From assembly GCA_934154785.1 (NCBI GenBank), contig CAKPGL010000001.1, forward strand, positions 372,001-436,000: 64,000 bases of DNA, given 5' to 3'. Below, piece by piece: positions 33,487-41,132 of this stretch (the first letter of the stretch is position 1; each line of letters starts with the position of its first letter). The position numbers and the translations under genes are program-made. This stretch comes from an uncultured Bacilli bacterium. Lineage in GTDB: Bacteria; Bacillota_I; Bacilli_A; RF39; UBA660. The notes beneath the pieces are model-generated. The model ran no database searches. It worked only from the letters and a program-made list of their open reading frames with translations, and had not been told where the DNA came from.

Positions 33487-34521
33487 TTATTTGGCTGAAT
33501 TTAAACTTTTAACATTAGCGTCATAAACTCTTTGAATATCAGTGTCAACAATGCTTAAGTTATATTTCTTATGAATTTCAACCCAAGTTTTTTCTGTTAA
33601 ATTTTTATCATCAGAAATTTTAGCGCTAACAACGTTATCATATAAAGAGTCTTTCATTTCTTCAAAAGATTTTTTTGGAGTATGACTAACTTTATAAATA
33701 ATATGATATCCAAATTTTGATTTAACTGGTTCAGTAGTATATTTTCCTACTTCTAGTTTATTAGCAGCATCCCAGAATTCAGTAATATATTTGTCTTTAA
33801 CAACATTATTGATTACACCACCATTACTAGCGCTTCCAGTATCTTTTGAAAATTCTTTAGCTAGTTTTTCGAAATCTTCGCCATTATCTAATTTTTTGAT
33901 GATTTCTTTGGCTTGCTCTAAAGCAGCACCTTCCGCTTTTTTCTTTTCATCGCTAGTAGCATTATCAGCAACGTCTGGTTTGATTAAGATATGTTTTACA
34001 CTTAACTCATCAGAAACATGCTTCTCATAATAATTTTTTAATTCTTCATCAGTGATACTTTCTTTGATGTATTTTTTAGCAACTTGTTCGCGTAAATAAC
34101 TATTCATTACTACTTCTTTAAAAGCATCAACGCTTTCATAACCATTACTTGTTAATAAATCTTTAAAAGATATAGAAGAATTCTTATATTGTTCTTCATA
34201 TTGAGCAATAATAGATTCAGCATATTTTTTAGCGTCATCCTTATTTTCTATTTCTTTATTAATAATAAAGTCATCAACTAAAGTAGTTAAAACATTATAA
34301 CCACCTTGTTTATTTAATTCAGTATATAAGTCTTCAGCAGTAAATTCTTTCCCATCGATGCTAGCAACAACTTGCTTTCCATCAGATAGTTTTGGATGTG
34401 TGCCTTTACAAACTAAGCATATAATAACTGTTAGTAAGACAACTATAATACAAATAAGAGTAATAGTAATATATCTGTTTTTATCCTTTCCTTCTTGTGA
34501 TGGTTTGTTAATATTTTTCAT
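33487..34521 (-). CDS. PrsA-like parvulin foldase (membrane anchored)
   Basis: The 344-residue protein has one transmembrane helix (about 20-42, 'ITITLICIIVVLLTVIICLV'), a SurA_N-like helical region and a parvulin domain (about 175-285) with 'SVKHILIKPD', 'FSKDTGSASNGGVI' and 'KSKFGYHIIYKV'. It should assist folding of exported proteins outside the membrane, a role of interest for the secreted TasA-like proteins here. I see no proper lipobox at the end of the helix, unlike Bacillus PrsA, which is a lipoprotein. The ATG at 34521 follows AGGAAG; a longer start adds a second hydrophobic stretch and is not supported. Confidence 0.9.
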   Translation of the reverse strand: MKNINKPSQEGKDKNRYITITLICIIVVLLTVIICLVCKGTHPKLSDGKQVVASIDGKEFTAEDLYTELNKQGGYNVLTTLVDDFIINKEIENKDDAKKYAESIIAQYEEQYKNSSISFKDLLTSNGYESVDAFKEVVMNSYLREQVAKKYIKESITDEELKNYYEKHVSDELSVKHILIKPDVADNATSDEKKKAEGAALEQAKEIIKKLDNGEDFEKLAKEFSKDTGSASNGGVINNVVKDKYITEFWDAANKLEVGKYTTEPVKSKFGYHIIYKVSHTPKKSFEEMKDSLYDNVVSAKISDDKNLTEKTWVEIHKKYNLSIVDTDIQRVYDANVKSLNSAK

Positions 34522-34678
34522 GATATCTTCCTTTCTTGTTTTTATATTTGTATTCAACCATACAAACAATATAATAACAAAAAATAAAATAAAATACAAT
34601 AATTTTATGATTATTCAAGCACATATATTCTAAAATTCCATAGAATAATGTGAAAAGACAAAAAGGAGGATGATTTCA

Positions 34679-34762
34679 ATGTGTAATAATGGTATATCTG
34701 GTGCTGCTATTGTATTAGTATTATTTATTCTTTTAATTATCATACTAGGAGCTTATATTTAA
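34679..34762 (+). CDS. YjcZ-like mini membrane protein 1 (27 aa)
   Basis: MCNNGISGAAIVLVLFILLI and the terminal 'ILGAYI' match the YjcZ family of tiny sporulation-associated proteins (Gly-rich N-tip, one helix, conserved 'LFILLIIxGA'). AAGGAGG lies about 9 bases before the ATG. It is followed after 18 bases by a related 41-residue copy. Bacillus YjcZ relatives are small coat or membrane-associated proteins of unknown function. Confidence 0.7.
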   Translation: MCNNGISGAAIVLVLFILLIIILGAYI

Positions 34763-34780
34763 TAGGTAAGGAGGTTCAAC

Positions 34781-34906
34781 ATGGCTTGTTGCAATTCTAA
34801 TGATTCTTGCAATTCTAAATGTGGTTCTTCAAGTATCAATTATGTTATCTTACTAGTATTATATATATTACTTGCTATTATTTTAGGAGCTACATTTTAT
34901 TGTTAA
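34781..34906 (+). CDS. YjcZ-like mini membrane protein 2 (41 aa, Cys-rich N-tip)
   Basis: This 41-residue protein has a cysteine-rich N-terminus 'MACCNSNDSCNSKCGSSS' followed by a transmembrane helix ending 'LLAIILGATFYC'. The helix resembles the neighbouring YjcZ-like copy; the five extra cysteines (six in total with the last residue) are unusual. AAGGAGG precedes the ATG. It forms an operon with copy 1 and ends at a bidirectional terminator. Function is unknown. Confidence 0.65.
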   Translation: MACCNSNDSCNSKCGSSSINYVILLVLYILLAIILGATFYC

Positions 34907-34913
34907 TTAAAAT

Positions 34914-34941
34914 AAAATCTACATTAATTTGTAGATTTTAT
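34914..34941. terminator. Bidirectional terminator after the YjcZ-like pair
   Basis: AAAATCTACA (34914-34923) pairs with TGTAGATTTT (34930-34939); also closes the converging beta-lactamase-like gene. Confidence 0.8.
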
Positions 34942-35999
34942 TATGCATTTTTATTTTCTGTAAATACTTTGTTATAACAGTAAGAGCTTTTTTCTTGCCA
35001 ATATAAATTGTGAAATTCATTAATTAAATTACTTGCTCGATTAAAAAATGGATAAAAATTTAAATTTCCTTTTAAAGACATTATAGCAAGGACATATGGC
35101 TGTTTATCAAAAACAATAGCAGTATCATGAATTGCTGCAGAATTCCATCCAGACTTGTGTGCGATTTTTATATCTTTGTTATCTAGAAATATTAATCTGG
35201 CTACAGAATTAAAATGGTAGTTTAAAAGTTCTTCTTTTACTTGTGGGTTTTCATTTATAAATTTATATAACTGTTTCATATATATAGAACCGTCGTAAGA
35301 TGTGATTGAACCCCAAATATTCCCTGACCAAAAATAATTAGCACCTAAATTTTTCCAATAATCTTTTACTCCTTTATTTGAAACATAATAAGATAACATT
35401 GTGTAAGCAATATTATCACTATCAACTATAGCTCGTCTTGTAAGTTCTTTGATTGTATAAGTGCTACCAACAGGTTGAAATTGTATATAACCTGATCCTC
35501 CAACGTAGTGTTGTTTTTGATATGTTAGCACTGTTTTTAAATCAAGCTCACCATCTGTATATAATTTATATACGTATAAAATTACTGGTGCCTTAATAGC
35601 ACTAGCAGCAAAGTATGTTTGGTTTTCATTGTAAGATATGTGTAATCCTGTATATAAATCTTCATAAGAAAATGATACTTTTTCATGGGAACTAGAAAAA
35701 TATTTTTCAATTTCATTATATTTGTTTTTCATTTCATTTGTAAAATCTTCTTGTTTCATTGGTTCTTGATAACAAGATACAAAGTTTGATAGATTATTGT
35801 CAAGAATATCTTCTTCATAAATATATGTATCATTGTATGTTAAATTAAGTTTAGTATCATCAATATCATTGCCACCTTTTTCATAAAGTTTAACTTTACT
35901 AGATAAAGAAAAAGCAATGTAGATTAATCCTATTATAAAGTACACTCCTAAGACAATTCCTGCTTTCTTTAATAGTCTTGAAATTAGTTCTTTATTCAT
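34941..35999 (-). CDS. Class A beta-lactamase-like serine hydrolase
   Basis: The 352-residue protein has an N-terminal membrane anchor (about 14-33) and a penicillin-recognising fold with all three class A motifs: S133-A-I-K136 (nucleophile motif S-x-x-K), S194-D-N196 and K282-S-G284. 'AHKSGWNSAAIHDTAIV' is close to the beta-lactamase2 family. It is not an assured resistance enzyme: such anchored homologues are common in Firmicutes and may act on peptidoglycan. The Glu of the omega loop is not obvious to me. GGTGG precedes the ATG. Converges on the YjcZ pair. Confidence 0.88.
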   Translation of the reverse strand: MNKELISRLLKKAGIVLGVYFIIGLIYIAFSLSSKVKLYEKGGNDIDDTKLNLTYNDTYIYEEDILDNNLSNFVSCYQEPMKQEDFTNEMKNKYNEIEKYFSSSHEKVSFSYEDLYTGLHISYNENQTYFAASAIKAPVILYVYKLYTDGELDLKTVLTYQKQHYVGGSGYIQFQPVGSTYTIKELTRRAIVDSDNIAYTMLSYYVSNKGVKDYWKNLGANYFWSGNIWGSITSYDGSIYMKQLYKFINENPQVKEELLNYHFNSVARLIFLDNKDIKIAHKSGWNSAAIHDTAIVFDKQPYVLAIMSLKGNLNFYPFFNRASNLINEFHNLYWQEKSSYCYNKVFTENKNA

Positions 36000-36083
36000 C
36001 TTACCACCTATTATAAATTATAGATTATATTTTTTTTAAAATCAACCTATTATTATTTTTTATTTGCATTTATCAATCTATAT

Positions 36084-36092
36084 TGCTATAAT
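36084..36092 (+). promoter_or_regulatory. Extended -10 promoter of the ABC half-transporter
   Basis: TGCTATAAT (TGnTATAAT), 28 bases before the ATG. Confidence 0.55.
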
Positions 36093-36119
36093 TAATATGA
36101 TGGTAGTTGGAGGATATAT

Positions 36120-37805
36120 ATGAACAAGAAATTAACAAAAACAATACTTAAAAACTGCAAGAAAGAGATTACTCTTGAATTCTTGGTATGTATAATACTT
36201 CGAGGAATATTACTTATAATTCCTATTTTATATAGTAACGCTATTAATTTTGCATCAATAACTTTATATGAAAAAGCTATTCACATGATAATAATATATG
36301 TAGTTGTTATAACTATTTATAAAGTTACTGAATATTTACGCCAAAGAACATTTTATAATTTATATAACAAAATGTATAAAGAATATACTGTTAAAGCAGT
36401 AGAAAATACTTGTGCTAATTCTATATTTAGTTTATCAAGATTTACTACTGGGGAGTATATGAATATTTTAAATAGTGACATAGATACTATTTGTAGTTTT
36501 TTCTGCAATGCTGTATATAGAAGTGTTCAAATCTTAGAATTTGCATTTATATATTATTATTTTTATACTATCAGCTTGGAGTTATTTATTGTATCTGTTA
36601 TATCTTCAATTATAGTTCTTTTGGGTATCTTATTATTTGGTAGACGTTTAGAAAAACTAAATAAAAAAAGAAAAGATAGCTTAGATATAAAGACTGGTAT
36701 TGTAAATGATATTTTTGTTGGTATAAAGGAAATAAAAGGTTTTAATATTTTAAACTTTGTTAGTAAAAAAGTAGAAATTGGTGCTGATGAATATGTTAGT
36801 GCTAATGCTAAGTATAATAGAGAATATAATTTATCTAATATAATTGCTATATACATATTTGAAATAATACGTTTAGTAATGTTGATATATGGTATTTATA
36901 TGATTAAAGATGGATATATGGAAATAGGTATTTTAATGATAATATATAGTTATTTCCAAAAAATAATTGATAACTTTACTTTAGTATCAACTGTTAATGT
37001 AGAATATCGTAGTTTAAATGTATCTTTAAAAAGATATAATAAGATAGTTGAATATGCTAGAAAGAGTATCGAAGATGGTAAATTTATAGATAATAATGAT
37101 ACTAATGGCAAAATAGAATTTAAAAATATTTTATATGGATATAAGAATGACCCAGTATTAAAAGACTTTAATCTAAAGATAAGAGAACATTCTATTTATT
37201 CTATTACTGGTGTATCTGACAGTGGCAAAATGGGTATATTTGAATTATTATTAAAACTTAATCGTCAACATGAAGGTAATATATTAGTAGATAATAATGA
37301 AATATCTGAAATAAATGATGAAGCATATTATAAATTAATATCTTATGCTAGAAGTAATCCTATATTTTTTGATTGTAGTATTAGAGATAACTTAATGCTT
37401 GTTGAACCAGACTTTTCTAAAATAGAAAAAGTATGTAAAATGGTTAAGGTACATGATGATATTTTAAAATTAAAAGATGGATATGACACAATAATTGGTA
37501 CAGATTGTACAGTACTTTCATCTACAACAAAGAAATTATTATCAATAGCGAGAGTTATACTTAAAGATAGTCGTATTTTATTATTTGATGAAATAATTGA
37601 TTCATTAGATAAGACTAATAAAAAAAATATTATTAAAGTATTACAAAAATTAAGTGAAGAACATACAATTTTAATTATTACTCGTGATAAGGGTATATTA
37701 AAATTATCTGATGAAATAATTCTACTTGATCAAGGAAAGGTAGAAGCAGTAGGTAGACATAACGAACTTATGGAAACCAGTGATATTTATAAACAACTTT
37801 ATTAA
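36120..37805 (+). CDS. ABC half-transporter with degenerate ATPase domain
   Basis: The 561-residue protein has six hydrophobic helices (about 15-310), like an exporter membrane domain, and a C-terminal ATPase domain. Its ATPase motifs are damaged: Walker A is GVSDSGKM (364-371) with Met for the essential Ser/Thr; the LSGGQ signature is replaced by LSSTTK (466-471); the H-loop His is Arg (R522). Walker B 'ILLFDEI' with D490-E491 is intact. Such a subunit cannot be a normal hydrolase alone; it may pair with a partner ABC subunit outside the window or work as a sensor. GGAGG precedes the ATG. It has no partner next to it. Confidence 0.88.
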   Translation: MNKKLTKTILKNCKKEITLEFLVCIILRGILLIIPILYSNAINFASITLYEKAIHMIIIYVVVITIYKVTEYLRQRTFYNLYNKMYKEYTVKAVENTCANSIFSLSRFTTGEYMNILNSDIDTICSFFCNAVYRSVQILEFAFIYYYFYTISLELFIVSVISSIIVLLGILLFGRRLEKLNKKRKDSLDIKTGIVNDIFVGIKEIKGFNILNFVSKKVEIGADEYVSANAKYNREYNLSNIIAIYIFEIIRLVMLIYGIYMIKDGYMEIGILMIIYSYFQKIIDNFTLVSTVNVEYRSLNVSLKRYNKIVEYARKSIEDGKFIDNNDTNGKIEFKNILYGYKNDPVLKDFNLKIREHSIYSITGVSDSGKMGIFELLLKLNRQHEGNILVDNNEISEINDEAYYKLISYARSNPIFFDCSIRDNLMLVEPDFSKIEKVCKMVKVHDDILKLKDGYDTIIGTDCTVLSSTTKKLLSIARVILKDSRILLFDEIIDSLDKTNKKNIIKVLQKLSEEHTILIITRDKGILKLSDEIILLDQGKVEAVGRHNELMETSDIYKQLY

Positions 37806-37820
37806 CGTAGGTTAAATATA

Positions 37821-37849
37821 TTTACAAAAAGATAAAAGTTTTATATAAT
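37821..37849 (+). promoter_or_regulatory. Promoter of the poly-G leader
   Basis: -35 TTTACA (37821-37826) and -10 TATAAT (37844-37849) separated by exactly 17 bases. Transcript expected from about 37856, giving a leader of about 190 bases before the TasA-like gene at 38048. Confidence 0.7.
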
Positions 37850-37881
37850 TGATATGTAATAAAAATAAGGGTAGTGATAAC

Positions 37882-37941
37882 ATGACTAAAACTATTATAA
37901 TAAATGATTTACAATTTGTTAACCAAGGGGGGGGGTTATAG
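37882..37941 (+). CDS. Leader ORF containing a nine-G tract
   Basis: An ATG after AAGGGTAGTGAT starts a short ORF that reads MTKTIIINDLQFVNQGGGL and stops at 37939-37941. It contains an uninterrupted run of nine G (37927-37935), extraordinary in this AT-rich DNA. Removing one G (or adding two) would extend it to 34 codons, with a stop at 37985-37987, beyond the left arm of the attenuator. Adding one G gives a stop at 37950-37952. It may be a slipped-strand switch. It is not similar to known leader peptides that I recognise. Confidence 0.45.
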   Translation: MTKTIIINDLQFVNQGGGL

Positions 37942-37960
37942 TCATACCTTAGTAAATAAT

Positions 37961-38015
37961 AAAGACACAAATAGCAGTTGGAGGTAAGCTCTAATTTGTT
38001 TTTTTGTGTCTTTTT
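37961..38015 (+). terminator. Attenuator-like terminator before the TasA-like adhesin gene
   Basis: AAAGACACAAA (37961-37971) pairs with TTTGTGTCTTT (38003-38013), followed by more T. It lies between the leader ORF and the coding start at 38048, so RNA polymerase must read through it to express the downstream genes. The loop (about 31 bases) contains a GGAGG-like segment. Confidence 0.65.
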
Positions 38016-38047
38016 GTTGTAATTAAATAAGGAAAGGAAGAATATCT

Positions 38048-39679
38048 ATGAAAGATAGAAATAAAAGAAAATTAATAATATACGCTTTAGTTGGAGTATT
38101 GATGCTAACTACAGTTGCGTATGCATCATTACAAACAATATTAAATGTATCAGGTACCGTAGTAAAGAAAGGTAACTTGTGGAATATATATTTTACTAAT
38201 TCCAGTAGTGCTAGTATAGTAGGAACAGCAACAGGTAGTAGTTTAAATATACAAGCATCTAAATTAGATTTTTCAGTAAGTTTATATAAACCTAGAGATA
38301 AAGTAAGTTATACAGTAGATATAAAAAATGGAGGAACTATAGATGCCGTATTAAATAGTATATCCTTAACAGGATTAGATACTGCAAAAAGTAATAGTCT
38401 AAATTATACAGTAACATATTCTAATGGAAGTACTATAAAAGAGGGAGATACTTTAAATGCTGGATCAAGTAAGACAATAAAGATAACAGTAGAGTTTGAT
38501 AGTAGTGCGACTAGTTTACCAGAAAGTGATGTTAACTTAACATTTGGAGTAACCCTAATATATGGACAAACCACAAGTAGTAGTTCTACTGGAACTAGTG
38601 GAATAACAAGTAATAATGTTATTGCGGGAATATATGGGAATAGTACTCAAAATGGAACCCCAACGCCAACTAGTCCAGTAGAGATACAAAGTGTAGGTGA
38701 AAAAAGTACTAATTTAATTCCATTTAATTATACTTCGAGAACTAAAAATGGTGTTACTATTACAGTAAATAATGATGGCTCATTAACTTATAATGGTACC
38801 GCTACAGCTAGCGTTTCATATGAATTGTTTAATGGAAAGATGTCATTGGTTGAAGGAAAAAAATATTATTTTTCAGATTGCTACGCTCAGTTGAATGGTC
38901 AATCTGGAAATATTATGACAAATGGTTATACAGCTAAGTCTGGAGATTATATCAGTTTAATTTGGATTTGGAATGCATCAGGAACAGTATTTGATAATGT
39001 CGTAAAAAAACCAATGATTTCTAATAATCAAATTACAAGTTCTAATTATGAACACCCGGGTTATAAAGTACCAATTACAGCAAGTAATGGAAGTGATACT
39101 AAGACAACAAACATTTATTTAAAAGAACCATTACGTAAAATGGGAGATTCTGCCGATTACTTAGATTTAACAAATAAGAAAGTAGTAAGAAATGTAAAAG
39201 AGTATAAAATTACTGGTAAAGAACAATGGGCACTAGTTTGGACAACTGATACGACTACAATTTATAAATCAGAGTCATTGTTTACTGATGCAAAACCTAA
39301 TAGTAATAAAACAACTATAGGGACAAAGTCCAATAAATTGGGAGCTATTAGTTACGATGGTTATTCTGCTGGTGTTGCTTCTATGTGGCAAATAAGAAAA
39401 AATGACAATTACAAATATCAAGTAGCAATTAATTACTATAATAATTCTTGTGGTAGCCTTTTTATAAAAAATATAGATTATAAATCAGATGTTTCAAACT
39501 TTAAGAAATGGTTAAGTGATCAATACGATAGTGGAGATCCCGTGTTAGTGGATTATATCTTAACAACACCAACCGAAGAAAGTGTAAATATACCAGAGCT
39601 ACCAAGTCTTACCGGTAATGTAACATACAGTATAGGTACAAGTATAAAACCAAGTAGTATAAATTATACTACTAGATAA
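38048..39679 (+). CDS. TasA-like SipW-type protein fused to a phage-type adhesin module
   Basis: Residues 1-180 are a TasA/CalY-like part: SipW-type signal with helix at about 9-27 ending 'AYASLQTILNVSGTVV', then 'KNGGTIDAVLNSISLTG'. After a Ser/Thr linker (about 178-190) comes a ~350-residue module, starting 'IYGNSTQNGTPTPTSPVEIQ', of the kind found in Firmicutes phage tail and surface proteins ('TPTPTSPVEI', 'YGTAT'-like strands). The module is repeated in the next gene. A surface-bound subunit with an adhesive head is likely. GGAAAGGAAG precedes the ATG; expression depends on passing the attenuator upstream. No cell-wall sorting motif at the C-terminus. Confidence 0.85.
   Translation: MKDRNKRKLIIYALVGVLMLTTVAYASLQTILNVSGTVVKKGNLWNIYFTNSSSASIVGTATGSSLNIQASKLDFSVSLYKPRDKVSYTVDIKNGGTIDAVLNSISLTGLDTAKSNSLNYTVTYSNGSTIKEGDTLNAGSSKTIKITVEFDSSATSLPESDVNLTFGVTLIYGQTTSSSSTGTSGITSNNVIAGIYGNSTQNGTPTPTSPVEIQSVGEKSTNLIPFNYTSRTKNGVTITVNNDGSLTYNGTATASVSYELFNGKMSLVEGKKYYFSDCYAQLNGQSGNIMTNGYTAKSGDYISLIWIWNASGTVFDNVVKKPMISNNQITSSNYEHPGYKVPITASNGSDTKTTNIYLKEPLRKMGDSADYLDLTNKKVVRNVKEYKITGKEQWALVWTTDTTTIYKSESLFTDAKPNSNKTTIGTKSNKLGAISYDGYSAGVASMWQIRKNDNYKYQVAINYYNNSCGSLFIKNIDYKSDVSNFKKWLSDQYDSGDPVLVDYILTTPTEESVNIPELPSLTGNVTYSIGTSIKPSSINYTTR
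38699..39067 (+). repeat. 369-bp near-identical segment, copy 1
   Basis: Aligned without gaps to 40153-40521 (offset 1454), with 7 differences by my reading, i.e. about 98% identity. Regions on both sides, also homologous in protein, are far more diverged, which points to recent gene conversion or duplication. Confidence 0.9.
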
Positions 39680-39696
39680 TAGAAAGAAGTGATAAA

Positions 39697-41064
39697 TTGA
39701 AAAATAAAGGATTTACTTTAGTAGAACTACTAGCGGTGATAGTAGTTCTATCTATTATCGCTTTAATAGGATATTCTGCAGTAGGAAATGTAATAAGTTC
39801 TACACAAGATAATAGTAATAAGATAACTATGAAAAATTACGCTAAAGCGGTAGATCAAGCGGTGTTCTTATATGAAATGAATAATAGTGATAGTAATTTA
39901 TCAGAATTAAATGCAAACTGGCTAAAAGAAAATGTTAAATTTGAGAAAGCAACCGTAGAATGTGAATATGCAACATATGATAAAACAAGTAGTTTATATG
40001 GATGTAAAGTAAATGATAGTGATAAGACATATTGTTATATTAGTGATACAGCAGTTGAATGTAATAAAGATAAATTATCTAAAATATATGGAGAAAGTAT
40101 CCAAAATGGAACACCAACTCCAACTAGTCCAGTGGAGATACAAAGTGTTGGAGAAAAAAGTACTAATTTAATTCCATTTAATTATATTTCGAGAACTAAA
40201 AATGGTGTTACTATTACAGTAAATAATGATGGCTCATTAACTTATAATGGTACCGCTACAGCTAGCGTTTCATATGAATTGTTTAATGGAAAGATGTCAT
40301 TGGTTGAAGGAAAAAAATATTATTTTTCAGATTGCTACGCTCAGTTGAATGGTCAATCTGGAAATATTATGACAAATGGTTATACGGCTAAGTCTGGGGA
40401 TTATATCAGTTTAATTTGGATTTGGAATGAATCAGGTACAGTATTTGACAATGTAGTAAAAAAACCAATGATTTCTAATAATCAAATTACAAGTTCTAAT
40501 TATGAACACCCGGGTTATAAAATACCAATTACCGTAAGTAATGGAACAGAAACAAAGACAACAAATATCTATTTAAAAGAACCATTACGTAAAATAGGAG
40601 AATATGCTGACTATTTAGATTTAACAAATGGTAAAGTAACAAGATATGTAACAGAAGTAGTATTTACAGGAAGTGAAACATGGAGTAAATATACAAGTGT
40701 AAGAAATCATTATCAAATAACTGTAAATAATAATTTTTTTGATATACAAAATAATTTAATTCTATCGAATTATTATAATAACACTAATACTAAAATTAAT
40801 TATTATTCGTCAGCAGATTATGATGTAATTTCTGCCGATGGCTATAGAATAAGATTTAAAAATAAAGATATTGAAACTTTAGAAGAATGGGAAAATCATG
40901 TTTTAAATAAATATAATAGTGGGATACCAATAAAAGTAGTTTATGTATTAATGGCACCAACTGAAGAAAGCATAGACGTACCAGAAATACCAAGTCTTAC
41001 AGGTAATGTAACTTATAGTGTAGATACAAGTATAAAGTCTAGTAAAATGGAATATGGATATTAA
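39697..41064 (+). CDS. Type IV pseudopilin fused to the same adhesin module
   Basis: The N-terminus is a textbook prepilin: 'KNKGFTLVELLAVIVVLSII' with Gly before the Phe and the Glu at +5, then a single helix. After about 125 residues with cysteine pairs ('ECEYATYD', 'YGCKV', 'TYCYISD', 'VECNKD') it continues into the ~330-residue module shared with the preceding protein, starting 'IYGESIQNGTPTPTSPVEIQ'. A TTG start (39697) is required because the pilin motif begins at the next codon; GAAGTGAT is the ribosome site. No pilus assembly ATPase, platform protein or prepilin peptidase is in the window. It follows the TasA-like gene by 17 bases. The pilus subunit may carry an adhesive tip. Confidence 0.88.
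   Translation: MKNKGFTLVELLAVIVVLSIIALIGYSAVGNVISSTQDNSNKITMKNYAKAVDQAVFLYEMNNSDSNLSELNANWLKENVKFEKATVECEYATYDKTSSLYGCKVNDSDKTYCYISDTAVECNKDKLSKIYGESIQNGTPTPTSPVEIQSVGEKSTNLIPFNYISRTKNGVTITVNNDGSLTYNGTATASVSYELFNGKMSLVEGKKYYFSDCYAQLNGQSGNIMTNGYTAKSGDYISLIWIWNESGTVFDNVVKKPMISNNQITSSNYEHPGYKIPITVSNGTETKTTNIYLKEPLRKIGEYADYLDLTNGKVTRYVTEVVFTGSETWSKYTSVRNHYQITVNNNFFDIQNNLILSNYYNNTNTKINYYSSADYDVISADGYRIRFKNKDIETLEEWENHVLNKYNSGIPIKVVYVLMAPTEESIDVPEIPSLTGNVTYSVDTSIKSSKMEYGY
40153..40521 (+). repeat. 369-bp near-identical segment, copy 2
   Basis: Second copy of the segment at 38699-39067. Confidence 0.9.
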
Positions 41065-41076
41065 TTAATAGACTAG

Positions 41077-41104
41077 AAAGCTCTTTTGAAATAGAGCTTT
41101 TTTT
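41077..41104 (+). terminator. Terminator after the pseudopilin gene
   Basis: AAAGCTCT (41077-41084) pairs with AGAGCTTT (41093-41100), then T-run. Confidence 0.85.
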
Positions 41105-41132
41105 GGTATAATATTATTAGTGAGATGGTTAT

